A DNA stretch of 64,000 nucleotides from an uncultured Oleiphilaceae bacterium (GCA_913060665.1 CAJXUY010000012.1:1-64000); one strand, 5' to 3'; counted from the stretch's first letter, positions 52,505 to 62,077 are shown. Translations and numbers: made by a program. The notes: generated by a model from the sequence alone, not told the origin.

Positions 52505-53514
52505 AGCATCACACGATTATCGCAACCGATCAACGCACTGATAACACCATAGAGCTCTCAACCGTACCTTCTAAGATTAACATCGGTTTGAGCGCTTGCC
52601 TCGCAGGTCATGAGGTTCGTTATAACGGAGGCCACACTCAATCACGGCTATGTCTTGATATTTTAAGCCAGCATTTTACCTATAAGACATTTTGCCCAGA
52701 GGTGGCCGCAGGGTTTAGCACCCCTAGACCTACCATGCGACTCACAGGCAACCCAAATAAGCCTAAGTTATCATTCACGACTGATGACCCTGTAGACTTA
52801 ACCAACCAACTAACCGATGGTTTTAAGGATAAACTCGCCCAGTTTGAATCACTTGATGGCTATATTCTTATGAAGAACTCACCTAGCTGTGGGTTAAGCA
52901 GAATAAAAGTGTATCAGGAAAATGGTTATCCACATGAAACAAAGGTGTCAGGATTATTCGCCAACGCATTGCAAAAACAATATCCCTTAATGCCAATTGA
53001 GGAAGAAGGCCGTCTACACGATGCAAAGCTATTTGAGAACTTTGTTCTGCGAGTTTATGCCTATCATCACTTTCGCACAGACGTTTTAGCCACGCCGAGT
53101 ATGGGTAACCTCATTGGTTTTCATAGTCGATATAAATATGTACTTATGGCCCATGATCAAAATGCATATAAAAGCCTGGGTCAACTATTGGGTAAAGCTA
53201 AGAAGCCAGATATGACCGTTCTCGTAAACCGATATTTCGAACGGTTTATGTTGGCACTATCAAAACCCGCCAGCAAAAAAAACCATACCAACACCCTACT
53301 GCATATTTTAGGCTACTTACGAAAATCAATTCCTTCGCAGGCTAGGCAAAATATTGCAGACGTTATCATTAAATATAATCAGGGCGTGCTACCATTGATT
53401 ACGCCGTTAACACTGCTAAAGCACTATCTAGATCAATATGGTTCGGCGTATATTCGTAATCAGCGCTATCTAGCGCCCTACCCTGAGTCATTAGGTTTGG
53501 CTAATCAGCTGTAG
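52501..53514 (+). CDS. DUF523-DUF1722 protein (YbgA-like)
   Basis: A 337-residue protein. DUF523 covers about residues 30-170 (IGLSACLAGHEVRYNGGH, CPEVAAGFSTPRP, KNSPSCGLSRIKVY) and keeps the conserved cysteines. DUF1722 (YbgA) covers about 200-330 (FHSRYKYVLMAHDQNAYKSLGQLLG). The fusion is normal for the family and is typically encoded beside phrB photolyase, which is absent here. A role in iron-sulfur or thiouridine chemistry has been suggested for DUF523 domains. The ATG at 52501 overlaps the preceding gene. Confidence 0.85.
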   Translation: MKHHTIIATDQRTDNTIELSTVPSKINIGLSACLAGHEVRYNGGHTQSRLCLDILSQHFTYKTFCPEVAAGFSTPRPTMRLTGNPNKPKLSFTTDDPVDLTNQLTDGFKDKLAQFESLDGYILMKNSPSCGLSRIKVYQENGYPHETKVSGLFANALQKQYPLMPIEEEGRLHDAKLFENFVLRVYAYHHFRTDVLATPSMGNLIGFHSRYKYVLMAHDQNAYKSLGQLLGKAKKPDMTVLVNRYFERFMLALSKPASKKNHTNTLLHILGYLRKSIPSQARQNIADVIIKYNQGVLPLITPLTLLKHYLDQYGSAYIRNQRYLAPYPESLGLANQL

Positions 53515-53536
53515 TGAGAGTAGTTTCATAATACAT

Positions 53537-53620
53537 CCTTGATTCCGGTCGTACCTCCCTGCATCACGGCTACGGCCTCAGAGCCCTTGTAGCCGTGATG
53601 GAGTGAAAACGGAATCAAGG
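53537..53620. repeat. 84-bp cruciform-forming element after the DUF523 gene
   Basis: An outer 11-bp perfect inverted repeat (CCTTGATTCCG, 53537-53547, with 53610-53620) encloses an inner 12-bp one (CATCACGGCTAC, 53562-53573, with 53589-53600). It may be a terminator or a MITE/REP-like element. Confidence 0.65.
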
Positions 53621-53695
53621 GAATGGCGACACGTGACATCAACGCATAATTGATTTATAACATCTCAATCTTTTTCTGTTATCAAGGACTTAATA

Positions 53696-54463
53696 ATGAA
53701 AAAACTATTCGTCGCACTTCTATTGGTAATCGTTGCTCTCGGTGGTGCCGCTTATTACTACCTAGGGAACATTAACTCTATCGTCAAAGAACAAGTTGAG
53801 AAACACGGTTCTAACGCACTACAAACCACCGTTAAGGTGGGTGGCGTTAATATTAAACTACTGGATGGTTTTGGAGAAATTACGGGGTTCTCAATCGCTA
53901 ACCCTAAAGGCTTTAGTTCCGCAACCGCCATCGGGTTTGATACCGTTAGACTCGATATTGGAACTGAAAACATCACTGAGATGCCTATCGTCATTGAAGA
54001 AATTCTAATCGATTCCGTATCGACACTTTACGAACTAAACGCTCAAGGACAAGGAAACCTAAACGCCCTACTCGATCAAATAAAATCGCAGAGTGGCGAC
54101 AAGTCATCAAGCACTAACGAGCCCGCAAGTGAGCCTTCAAGCAGCTCTGATATTCGCTTGGTGGTTAAGAAACTGGTCGTTCAAGATACCCAGTTAGTAC
54201 TCGACCTGACAGCGCTGGGCCAAGAACGATACGATGAAACGCTACCTACCTTCGCCATTCAAAATGTTGGCGGCACCAACGGGTTACCTCCTGAAGAACT
54301 AGGACAAGCGATTGCTAAAACCATGCTAGATAAAATCATCAAGCAAGCAAAAGAGAAACAAGAACAAAAGCTAACCGCTAAAGCGAAAGAAAAGCTCATG
54401 GAGCAGCTAGATGAAAAAGATCAGAAAAAACTTAAGGGGTTCCTGAATAGCTTTGGTAACTAA
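53696..54463 (+). CDS. Membrane-anchored AsmA/DUF748-like protein
   Basis: A 255-residue protein with an N-terminal membrane anchor (KKLFVALLLVIVALGGAAYYYL) and a periplasmic region with the AsmA-like pattern VKVGGVNIKLLDGFGEITGFSIANPKG near 48-75. This is followed by a Ser/Pro-rich linker (residues about 130-150) and a Lys/Glu-rich C-terminus. The family is linked with envelope or lipid transport, but this short version is of unknown role. It stands alone between two hairpins. Confidence 0.6.
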   Translation: MKKLFVALLLVIVALGGAAYYYLGNINSIVKEQVEKHGSNALQTTVKVGGVNIKLLDGFGEITGFSIANPKGFSSATAIGFDTVRLDIGTENITEMPIVIEEILIDSVSTLYELNAQGQGNLNALLDQIKSQSGDKSSSTNEPASEPSSSSDIRLVVKKLVVQDTQLVLDLTALGQERYDETLPTFAIQNVGGTNGLPPEELGQAIAKTMLDKIIKQAKEKQEQKLTAKAKEKLMEQLDEKDQKKLKGFLNSFGN

Positions 54464-54483
54464 AAACTAGCACCATCAATAAT

Positions 54484-54509
54484 TATAGGGTGCGCCTGCG
54501 TACCCTATA
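54484..54509. terminator. Hairpin after the AsmA-like gene
   Basis: TATAGGGT and its complement ACCCTATA enclose 10 bases. A second hairpin with arms AAGGGCTCT/AGAGCCCTT (54516-54537) overlaps the end of glrR. Together they separate the convergent genes. Confidence 0.55.
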
Positions 54510-54522
54510 GACTATAAGGGCT

Positions 54523-55866
54523 CTATTCAGAGCCCTTAGGTTTAGTCTTGGGTTTAAACTGAGTCGCTTCGATACCATATTTTGATAGCAGTTTATAAAA
54601 GTCTGTCCGATTCCGTTGGGCTATTTTGGCGGCATTAGCAACATGGCCTTCTGTCATCGTCATCAACTTATTCAAATAGTTACGCTCAAATTCTGATCGT
54701 GCATCACTGAACGAAGGCAAATAATCCGCCTGACGTTCTAATGCTTGAGCCACAAGCGAAACCGGTATAATGGGTGTAGTCGCAAGCGCTAATGTCTGCT
54801 CTACAACATTGATGAGCTGCCGAATATTGCCTGGCCATGGCGCAGCAATCAACATCTGCATTGACTCTGGGGAGTAGCCTTTAATTTTGCTACTTTTCTT
54901 TCGGTCAAGTAAAAAGCGTACTAACGCAGGAATATCTTCTGCGCGTTCTGCCAGTGTGGGAATTTTCAGTTTAACGACTTTCAAACGGTAGTAGAGATCT
55001 TCTCTAAACCTTTGGTGCTGCATCGCTTCTTCAAGGTTAAAGTGGGTCGCCGATAATATCCTTACATCAACGGGTATCGAGCGTACACTCCCTACAGGAC
55101 GAACCTCTCGATCTTGCAGTGCTCTCAATAGTTTTACTTGTAATGTCGTAGGCATATCACCTATTTCATCAAGAAACAACGTGCCGCCGTCAGCGGCCAA
55201 AAACAGGCCAGCATGCTCGCTAATAGCGCCTGTAAAGGCACCTTTAACATGCCCAAACAACTCTGACTCTAACAAATGCTCAGGCAATGCTCCGCAGTTA
55301 ATCGCAATAAACGGTTTATTATGCCGAGGGCTGGCTTTGTGGATCGCCCGCGCCAGTAGTTCTTTTCCGGTTCCACTAGGGCCTGTTATTAATACACTTA
55401 CATCACTTTGAGCGACCTGATGTGCCTGCCCCAGCAAGGTTTCCATAGCCTCATTGTTGGTGACTATTTCAGAGCGCCAGACCTCGTCTACCTGAGATGT
55501 TTGTTGTAGCGCTTCTCGAATTGAAGATAAGAACTCATCACGATTAATCGGTTTTGTTATAAAACTAAATACGCCCTGTTGAGTGGCCGCAACCGCTTCA
55601 GGAATAGACCCGTGAGCGGTCATGATAATAACCTGCAACCCGGGCTGGAGTTGCTGAATTTTACCAAATAGCGCTAGGCCGTCTATCCCCTCCATTCTTA
55701 AGTCAGTGATCACAAGATCAACTCTTTTTTTAGCGATCCATTGCAGTGCCGACTCACCACTATCGACACAATCGACCTGATAATTCTCGGTTTCCAACCG
55801 CATCGATAGTAATCTCAACAAACTAACGTCATCGTCCACTAACAGTATTTGAGGAGAACGTTTCAT
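54523..55866 (-). CDS. glrR: GlrR (QseF) sigma-54-dependent response regulator
   Basis: A 447-residue NtrC-type regulator. The receiver domain (1-120) keeps acidic residues and phospho-acceptor Asp at about 55. The AAA+ domain has a Walker A GPSGTGKE near 162 and the sigma-54 contact GAFTGA at 209-214. A Fis-type helix-turn-helix ends the protein (HVANAAKIAQRNRTDFYKLLSKYG). It overlaps qseG by 4 bases. Two TGTC-N10-GACA sites lie upstream of the operon, next to a sigma-54 promoter candidate for an EF-hand gene. Confidence 0.9.
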   Translation of the reverse strand: MKRSPQILLVDDDVSLLRLLSMRLETENYQVDCVDSGESALQWIAKKRVDLVITDLRMEGIDGLALFGKIQQLQPGLQVIIMTAHGSIPEAVAATQQGVFSFITKPINRDEFLSSIREALQQTSQVDEVWRSEIVTNNEAMETLLGQAHQVAQSDVSVLITGPSGTGKELLARAIHKASPRHNKPFIAINCGALPEHLLESELFGHVKGAFTGAISEHAGLFLAADGGTLFLDEIGDMPTTLQVKLLRALQDREVRPVGSVRSIPVDVRILSATHFNLEEAMQHQRFREDLYYRLKVVKLKIPTLAERAEDIPALVRFLLDRKKSSKIKGYSPESMQMLIAAPWPGNIRQLINVVEQTLALATTPIIPVSLVAQALERQADYLPSFSDARSEFERNYLNKLMTMTEGHVANAAKIAQRNRTDFYKLLSKYGIEATQFKPKTKPKGSE

Positions 55867-56426
55867 GGTGATACCTCAGGGTCGACCTTCACTGAACGCG
55901 CTTTCATGCGGTGTTCTATATTGGTCAATGCTTCTATCTTCTTCTCTAATTCTGCATTCTCGCCAGCTTGACTTTCAATAGTTTTGTTTTGCTCGTCGAT
56001 TTGGCGTTGCAGTAGAACCACCGCTGACTTTCGTTTTTGCAACGTCTGATTAAGCTTGAGAATGTAATCTATAAGCTCATCTGATTGACACCCATTGACT
56101 CCGTCTTCGCTCAACGGCAGTTGGTTAAGTATTAAATCTTCAGCTTCTCTCAACTCTCTATAGCTTGCGTCGCTATGGGTCAATAAAATAGCCCGCAACG
56201 AAACCTGCTCTATATTTTCAGGCTCTTCAACGGTACTAAGCGCCTCCACCCTTAACTCAGTCGATAATAGAAACGTACCAACCCAATCTTCTGTGCGTAA
56301 ATCAACCTCACAATTAGCCACTTGCGTTTCAACAGCCGTAGGAGCGTGCCCCAGCACATGCGGATAGTGACTACAAGCAGTTAAGTTAACGACTATTAGG
56401 CCCATAAAAAAAGCGTTAAATCTCAT
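55863..56426 (-). CDS. qseG: QseG-like lipoprotein
   Basis: A 187-residue lipoprotein (signal ending LTAC, Cys near residue 18) with a coiled-coil C-terminal half (LQKRKSAVVLLQRQIDEQNKTIESQAGENAELEKKIEAL). The position between the kinase and regulator genes with 4-base overlaps matches QseG, which helps control the kinase in enterobacteria. The sequence is divergent from QseG, so the name rests mainly on position and layout. Confidence 0.75.
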   Translation of the reverse strand: MRFNAFFMGLIVVNLTACSHYPHVLGHAPTAVETQVANCEVDLRTEDWVGTFLLSTELRVEALSTVEEPENIEQVSLRAILLTHSDASYRELREAEDLILNQLPLSEDGVNGCQSDELIDYILKLNQTLQKRKSAVVLLQRQIDEQNKTIESQAGENAELEKKIEALTNIEHRMKARSVKVDPEVSP

Positions 56427-57946
56427 GTAATATTTACCTTTCTATCTTGGGAGGCTTTACTTGAATGATGCTCAGGCTCTTCATTAGAAACCTCATAAGA
56501 ACAATCCTTTGATACCAGCGGCATCTGTAATTGAAAGCAAATCTCTGCCTGAGGGTGGCTCACTAGGTGTAAACTGCCGCCGTGCATTAGGGCATACTCC
56601 TTTGCGACCGATAAGCCAATACCAGAGCCTTTAATGGTGCCTGATCGAGGTTGGCGACCTTGCTCAAAAGGCAGAAAAATACGTTCTTGGTCTTCTTCAG
56701 GTATCGCATTGCCATGATTCGCAATTTGCAGTATTAACTCGTGCTCAGTGGCCCTCCAGCTAAGCCACATTCTTGATGGAGGCAGACTGTAATAGGTTGC
56801 GTTAGATATCAGGTTTCCGAGCAACGTACGCAGTTTAACTTTGTCTGCATTGAGCTGCAGTGGCGCGCCATCTAAGCAGTAATGGAGGTCTGCACGCTGG
56901 ATATCCAAGCGATGCTCATGCAACACTTCATCCACTAATTTACGTAAATCAAACTGACTTACTAAGATGCTGCGTTGATACTTCAACCCATTAAAGTCGA
57001 GCAGATTTTCAATGATTCGCTGCAGCTGCAACCCTTTGTCCTGCAATATCATCACGATTTCCCGCTGAGAGTCAGTCAAAGGCCCCAGTATCTCTTCTTC
57101 CATGAGGTCCGCACCTTCACGAAGACTCGCAAGCGGTGTTTTGAGCTCGTGAGACATCTGCCTGATAAAGCGTAACTTCTGCTCCTCAAGGGCCTGCAGT
57201 TTTGATTGTAGCCAATGAAGTTTTTCCCCTAGGTTATTGAGCTCTCGGGGCCCATAAACTTCAAATTTTAACGGTGCTTGTCCTGAGCCCAACTGCTGGA
57301 TAATTTCCTCTAATCGGTGTATCGGTCGTATAATCAAAAACGTAAACAATACACTCATGACAATACTAAGTGGCACCAAACTGACGCCCTGCCATAGCAA
57401 CCTTGACTTAACCGACGCCGCATCAGCCGCTAACTGTTCAGACTTCAATTCAATAAGGTGCTGTATTTCTTGAACCAGTTGTTGTGTATGAGTCGAGAGT
57501 AATTCAAAGTCGGCGAGGGCGCTTTCATAAGTCGCAGAATCATAAGGCGCGTCACTCAATGTATCGATTAAACGGTGGGCACTACTCGTCAGTTTATTGC
57601 AAAGCACCAATAGGTTTTCAGAAAGGTTTTCTTTACAAACGCCCTTAAGATCCGCATTAAATCGCGATTCCGTCACTTGAAAGATGCCTTTTAACTTAGG
57701 GTCACCCAGTACCTGATATTGTCTTGCTGAGTGTTCCATATCTAGCACAATTTCGGGCAGGCTTTGGCTGCTTTTAGCCAGCGATGCAATTTCAAGCGTT
57801 GCCACACGCCCTTTCATCGAAACACTCTCTAGTGCCTGCATGGCTTGTATCAGCAATGCACCGAGCGGCGTCAATACCAAAACAAACGAGATGACCACTA
57901 ATTGCAGCAATGAACGAGGACGAAATAACATGACAGGTTTCTGCAT
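56423..57946 (-). CDS. glrK: GlrK (QseE) sensor histidine kinase
   Basis: A 507-residue kinase with two membrane segments (about 12-36 and 186-206), a periplasmic sensor region, HAMP, and HisKA with phospho-acceptor His at 266 in QMSHELKTP. The ATPase domain is complete: NLISNATYY, EEDQERIFLPFEQG, GSGIGLSVAKEY. It is first in the glrK-qseG-glrR operon. It answers envelope or host-type signals in enterobacteria; the signal here is unknown. Confidence 0.9.
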   Translation of the reverse strand: MQKPVMLFRPRSLLQLVVISFVLVLTPLGALLIQAMQALESVSMKGRVATLEIASLAKSSQSLPEIVLDMEHSARQYQVLGDPKLKGIFQVTESRFNADLKGVCKENLSENLLVLCNKLTSSAHRLIDTLSDAPYDSATYESALADFELLSTHTQQLVQEIQHLIELKSEQLAADAASVKSRLLWQGVSLVPLSIVMSVLFTFLIIRPIHRLEEIIQQLGSGQAPLKFEVYGPRELNNLGEKLHWLQSKLQALEEQKLRFIRQMSHELKTPLASLREGADLMEEEILGPLTDSQREIVMILQDKGLQLQRIIENLLDFNGLKYQRSILVSQFDLRKLVDEVLHEHRLDIQRADLHYCLDGAPLQLNADKVKLRTLLGNLISNATYYSLPPSRMWLSWRATEHELILQIANHGNAIPEEDQERIFLPFEQGRQPRSGTIKGSGIGLSVAKEYALMHGGSLHLVSHPQAEICFQLQMPLVSKDCSYEVSNEEPEHHSSKASQDRKVNIT

Positions 57947-58030
57947 ATTGAACTGTGTAAGTGTTCGTTAGTTTAATGCGAGTTAATGCCACCACCTAAT
58001 CATTAAGACAATTTCTCGTCGAAAAATAAA

Positions 58031-58050
58031 GTGTCGCAAATACAAGACAC
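58031..58050. promoter_or_regulatory. GlrR-type upstream site 1
   Basis: GTGTC-GCAAATACAA-GACAC fits the TGTC-N10-GACA consensus of GlrR exactly, with one extra matching base on each side. It lies between glrK and the EF-hand gene. Confidence 0.75.
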
Positions 58051-58096
58051 GTAACCTATTGTTTTATATTAACTAGCGAGTCATATAAAAACAAAG

Positions 58097-58114
58097 CGTC
58101 GCAAATATGCGACA
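58097..58114. promoter_or_regulatory. GlrR-type upstream site 2
   Basis: CGTC-GCAAATATGC-GACA differs from TGTC-N10-GACA at one base. It shares the GCAAATA centre with site 1 and lies 66 bases nearer the EF-hand gene. Confidence 0.7.
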
Positions 58115-58198
58115 TATAACACTCTAAAACACCGTCCATACAAATAAAAACAACGCCAAAACAATCTAACACATTGAATAGTATGAATTAATTATTAT

Positions 58199-58214
58199 TG
58201 GCATCTTATTCGCT
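58199..58214 (+). promoter_or_regulatory. Sigma-54 promoter candidate of the EF-hand gene
   Basis: TGGCATCTTATTCGCT has GG and GC at the exact -24/-12 spacing of sigma-54 promoters, with one mismatch in each half of TGGCAC-N5-TTGCT. It is downstream of the two GlrR sites and 73 bases before the EF-hand start, which has AAAGGAG as its ribosome site. Confidence 0.7.
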
Positions 58215-58286
58215 AAATAACAATACAGTGAGTTGAGGTTTCTCAAACTCTTGGATGTTGTAATGATATTATAAAGGAGAAAGATT

Positions 58287-58622
58287 ATGGCTATTCGTAC
58301 TATTTTGGCAGCACCTGCTGCAGCCACTGCACTATTTCTATCCCTCAGCACAGGCGCTATTGCTGAAGGCATGACAAAAGAAGCTGTTCCAATTGATTCT
58401 AAATTTCAGGAAGAGTTTTCAGTACTGGATAAAGACGGTAATGGGACGTTAACACAGGAAGAAGTTAGCATCAGTCCAGAGCTTGCAAGCGCATTTGTAG
58501 AGTTAGACGCTAATAGCAATGGCGATATCGATATGAGTGAGTACGTGCTTTATCACAGTCCCGCAACCGCTGCTGGTAACCCAACGCCTCCAACAGATTT
58601 AGACGCTACACAAGCAAACTAA
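58287..58622 (+). CDS. Secreted EF-hand calcium-binding protein
   Basis: A 111-residue protein with a signal peptide (cleavage near AIA-EG, residue 27) and two EF-hand loops: DKDGNGTLTQEE (48-59) and DANSNGDIDMSE (74-85), both with the expected acidic ligands. It probably binds calcium in the periplasm. The promoter region carries GlrR sites and a sigma-54 promoter candidate, so it is probably controlled by the divergent glrK-qseG-glrR system, which is not a target known to me. Confidence 0.85.
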   Translation: MAIRTILAAPAAATALFLSLSTGAIAEGMTKEAVPIDSKFQEEFSVLDKDGNGTLTQEEVSISPELASAFVELDANSNGDIDMSEYVLYHSPATAAGNPTPPTDLDATQAN

Positions 58623-58767
58623 TACAGTCACCAATGAAGCGCCCCTACCGCTTAATTGGAGTTTAATTTCGTTTTCAGCACACCCCTTTTATACTGTCTT
58701 GACAAGCCCCCCTTACAAGGCAGTTTTTTATTTTTTTCTTTGGGCGCATAGCTCTAAAACAATAGTT

Positions 58768-59994
58768 CTAGGCTAAAGGAAAGGTAAACATAACAGTATG
58801 GCTATTGTTCGCTTTATGCTCTCTCAGTGTAACCCCATGGGCATTTAACACTTCGTTAACTATATCGAGCCCAAACCCCACAGAACCGTAGACTTTTCTA
58901 TAGCTAATATTTTCAGCCTCGTTGCTTACATCAACACTATTGACCACTTTTAATTCACATTCGCCGTCTTTATCAACAGCGCTCAATAAAACCACGCCTC
59001 CCTCCGGCGAGTATTTGACGGCATTAATCAGCAAGTTACTCATAGTTTGTTGCATCCGGTTGGAGTCGCATTCGATGTTTAGGGAGGGGTTACAGTTATA
59101 TTCAATCGTAACATTCGAACCTTCAATGAAATGAGCGACTGATTTTACCGTTTCTTCCAGCATTAACTGTGCGGAAACAGTACTCTTATTCAGGGTGATT
59201 TTTCCGGTTCCTAGTGCTGCATATTCGAGAATGGTTGATACAAACTCAAGCGCTTTCTCGGCTGGGTCGACCAACGTACTAACGATACTCTGCAACCTCT
59301 CCTTGGTAACCCCCTCTCTCATTCCCAGTTTGGCAAGACTAATAATCGAACCTAACGGACTTCTCAAATCGTGAGCAACATAGCCCACAAGTCGTTTCAT
59401 CCGTTCATTTAATGCAATTAGCTTCTCATTCTTGCTACGGAGTAGTATAAAAGCACCAATTGAGTTCGCCATCAACTTAATTAAGTTATGCTCATGAGCC
59501 GAAAAACCTCGCGCCCTTGGTTTAGTTGAGGTGAAATTGAACGTCCCAAACAGCTTATCTCCCACAAAAATAGGCGCGGATAAATAAGCCTCTAGTTTGA
59601 GGTTCTGGTATACAGGGTGGCAATTCATAAAATCTAACTTACCGACTTCAGGAAAACCCAACACCTGATTGCTACGAACAACTTCCCGACAATAGGTGTC
59701 ATTCAAGTCAAATATCTGATCTTTTTGCAATACATCCAATGGACTTACCACATCACACACACGGTAAGTTCCATCGTTTTTAATTTCACTCACAATACCT
59801 GTTTCTAAGCCAAATACATCTATACCGGCAATCAAGTACTCTCTGATCAGGTCATCAAAACTCTCAAATTTATCGGCCGTTAACAGGTGAATGCGCGTGA
59901 GGTTATTGAGCATCGCTCGTAGTTGCTCGACCTCTGGTACAGTTTCGTCCATATCAAGGTAGAGTTGATCTTCTACAAAAGGAGGGTATTCCAT
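58768..59994 (-). CDS. GAF-domain sensor histidine kinase
   Basis: A 408-residue soluble kinase. The N-terminal GAF domain (about 25-180) is followed by HisKA with the H-box VAHDLRSPLGS near residue 210 and an ATPase domain (SNLLINAVKYSPEGG, SVGFGLDIVNEVLNAHG). No membrane segments and no response regulator gene lie nearby, so it probably senses an internal small molecule and acts on a regulator encoded elsewhere. Confidence 0.85.
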   Translation of the reverse strand: MEYPPFVEDQLYLDMDETVPEVEQLRAMLNNLTRIHLLTADKFESFDDLIREYLIAGIDVFGLETGIVSEIKNDGTYRVCDVVSPLDVLQKDQIFDLNDTYCREVVRSNQVLGFPEVGKLDFMNCHPVYQNLKLEAYLSAPIFVGDKLFGTFNFTSTKPRARGFSAHEHNLIKLMANSIGAFILLRSKNEKLIALNERMKRLVGYVAHDLRSPLGSIISLAKLGMREGVTKERLQSIVSTLVDPAEKALEFVSTILEYAALGTGKITLNKSTVSAQLMLEETVKSVAHFIEGSNVTIEYNCNPSLNIECDSNRMQQTMSNLLINAVKYSPEGGVVLLSAVDKDGECELKVVNSVDVSNEAENISYRKVYGSVGFGLDIVNEVLNAHGVTLREHKANNSHTVMFTFPLA

Positions 59995-60139
59995 AAACCA
60001 AGCTCCGCAAATCCTTTAACAATCATAAAACTATAGCAGTAGGACGTTATTTCATACAATTAATACCGTTAAACACTATAAGTTGTTGATGACTGGTAAA
60101 GCAGGTGTGCTCACCCGATGCTATAAATGTGTTCAGCAA

Positions 60140-62077
60140 TCAACCACGATGAAGCTCTACCCAAGTCTTAATATCAGAGAAACGATACTGCTCGAGTGCA
60201 GCAAAGCCCGTTAGTGAACGGGCTTTTAGTCGCGTAAAAACAGGGGTAGTAAGCCCGCATAAAAAGCGGCTCACCAACACGGTAGAAACTGAGTCACCTA
60301 ATTTGTTAATAATACTTTGGCTTAAGTGTGCAAAGTTATACTGCTCAAGAGGCGGTAGTGCTGGCAGTGGTGGTAGGCGTGCCGGATCACCCGCACAAAC
60401 AGAACAATGACCACAGTCTGCCTGCAATTGGTGATCGGCAAAGTACTCAGAAAGCTGTCGACTTAAACAGGTCCCACTGGTAAAAAATGCGACCAACTGA
60501 TGAATACGATCAATTTCACTCTGCTCTTTAGTACGAAACCGCTCAAACAGGGACGCAGCTAATGCAGACTGATCAAAGTGAGGGGTTACCACATCATAAA
60601 CTTGAGTCATTTGTTTAGTCTGCAGCTCAATCATGCCCTGTTCATCAAGATACCCCAATGCAGTCAGTGCTCGCCCTCTATCACTTGGATAACACTGGTT
60701 AAGCTGCTCAAAATTCACCGTCGCCCAAGTTCTAGCTTTATCAGATGACTCAATAATCGCATTAACGAAGTCCTGACGCTCACCGTTAAATCGTGCTATA
60801 ACATCTTCTTGTGGCTGCAAGAACTTGTATTTATATTCTGCAAAATAGCTATAAACCGGTTTGATAATGTTAGAGATTTCGAGATAGACCAATAATGTTT
60901 TAAGGCTTAGCGGTCGTATATTGGATTGATTCGACAGGCTATTGAGCAGTATCTCCCACTGCTGTGCTCCCTGAGACGTACATTGAACAATCTCAGTTAA
61001 TACATAGTTAATGGCCGATAACTCCGGGGTGTCACCGTAAACAAAATTCTCAAGGACATTGAGGTTATCCCCGTTAGCCAGTACTAAGCAATCTGAAGGC
61101 AGACCATCACGGCCTGCTCGGCCTATTTCCTGAGCGTAGTTTTCGATAGATTTCGGCAGGTCGTAGTGAGCTACAAAACGGATATTACTCTTGTCGATCC
61201 CCATACCAAACGCGATGGTCGCGACAATAAGACCCAGCTCACCCGCCATAAACTGACGTTGAATCAACTGTCTACGCTCACTATCCATGCCAGCATGATA
61301 CGCCTGGGCGGGAATGCTCTGCTGTCTGAGCTGCTCTGCCACTTGTTCAGCCGTTTGTTGCAGTGTGACATACACAATACCAGACTGCTGAACACGGCCA
61401 CTGAGCCACTGAGCCAAATATGCAATTTTGTCGTGAGACTTTACCCCTTGAACAGCCAAGTTAAGGTTCGAGCGGTAAAAGCCTGTTAGGGTGATGTCAT
61501 TGGAATCAATCCCAAACTTTTGCCCCATATCCTGAATGACTTGTGGTGTCGCGGTAGCCGTTAAAAGAAGCGTTTGTTTAATATTAAATGCTTGACGATA
61601 CTGTGGAAGCTTGAGGTAGTCAGGTCTAAAATTATGCCCCCACTCTGAAATACAGTGAGCCTCATCAACCACTAACAAAGAGATCGGCACCTGACTCATA
61701 AAGTGCCGAAAACGTTCATTATTCAAGCGTTCAACTGAGACCATTAGAATCTTTATCTGCCCTGCCCGAACTCCGTTCATGACATTGACAGACTCTTCCC
61801 TGCTCTGCGTTGAGTCAATACTCGCGGCTTGAATGCCTTTTTGTGCCAGAAAAGCCAACTGGTCTTGCATTAACGCCAATAAAGGAGACACCACCAACGT
61901 GAGGTGCGGCAAATGCAACGCGGACAGCTGATAGCATAAAGACTTACCTGAGCCCGTCGGAAATATGGCCGCAGCACTTCTACCCTCAGCAATCGCGTGA
62001 ACCACTTCCGACTGACCCGGACGAAAAGACGCAAAGCCAAAATGCTGTTGCAATAATGTGTGTAAATCAGCGGTCAT
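60140..62077 (-). CDS. recQ: RecQ-family ATP-dependent DNA helicase
   Basis: A 645-residue RecQ. Motif 0 and Walker A (FRPGQSEVV, FPTGSGKSLCYQL), a DEAH box (VVDEAHCISEWGHNFRPDY), the motif VI region (QEIGRAGRDG) and the zinc-binding cysteines (CLSRQLSEYF...CGHCSVC) are present. A clear HRDC domain is missing; the C-terminus ends with a WH-like segment. It unwinds DNA in recombination and repair. It lies 25 bases before the DUF2956 gene on the same strand. Confidence 0.88.
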   Translation of the reverse strand: MTADLHTLLQQHFGFASFRPGQSEVVHAIAEGRSAAAIFPTGSGKSLCYQLSALHLPHLTLVVSPLLALMQDQLAFLAQKGIQAASIDSTQSREESVNVMNGVRAGQIKILMVSVERLNNERFRHFMSQVPISLLVVDEAHCISEWGHNFRPDYLKLPQYRQAFNIKQTLLLTATATPQVIQDMGQKFGIDSNDITLTGFYRSNLNLAVQGVKSHDKIAYLAQWLSGRVQQSGIVYVTLQQTAEQVAEQLRQQSIPAQAYHAGMDSERRQLIQRQFMAGELGLIVATIAFGMGIDKSNIRFVAHYDLPKSIENYAQEIGRAGRDGLPSDCLVLANGDNLNVLENFVYGDTPELSAINYVLTEIVQCTSQGAQQWEILLNSLSNQSNIRPLSLKTLLVYLEISNIIKPVYSYFAEYKYKFLQPQEDVIARFNGERQDFVNAIIESSDKARTWATVNFEQLNQCYPSDRGRALTALGYLDEQGMIELQTKQMTQVYDVVTPHFDQSALAASLFERFRTKEQSEIDRIHQLVAFFTSGTCLSRQLSEYFADHQLQADCGHCSVCAGDPARLPPLPALPPLEQYNFAHLSQSIINKLGDSVSTVLVSRFLCGLTTPVFTRLKARSLTGFAALEQYRFSDIKTWVELHRG

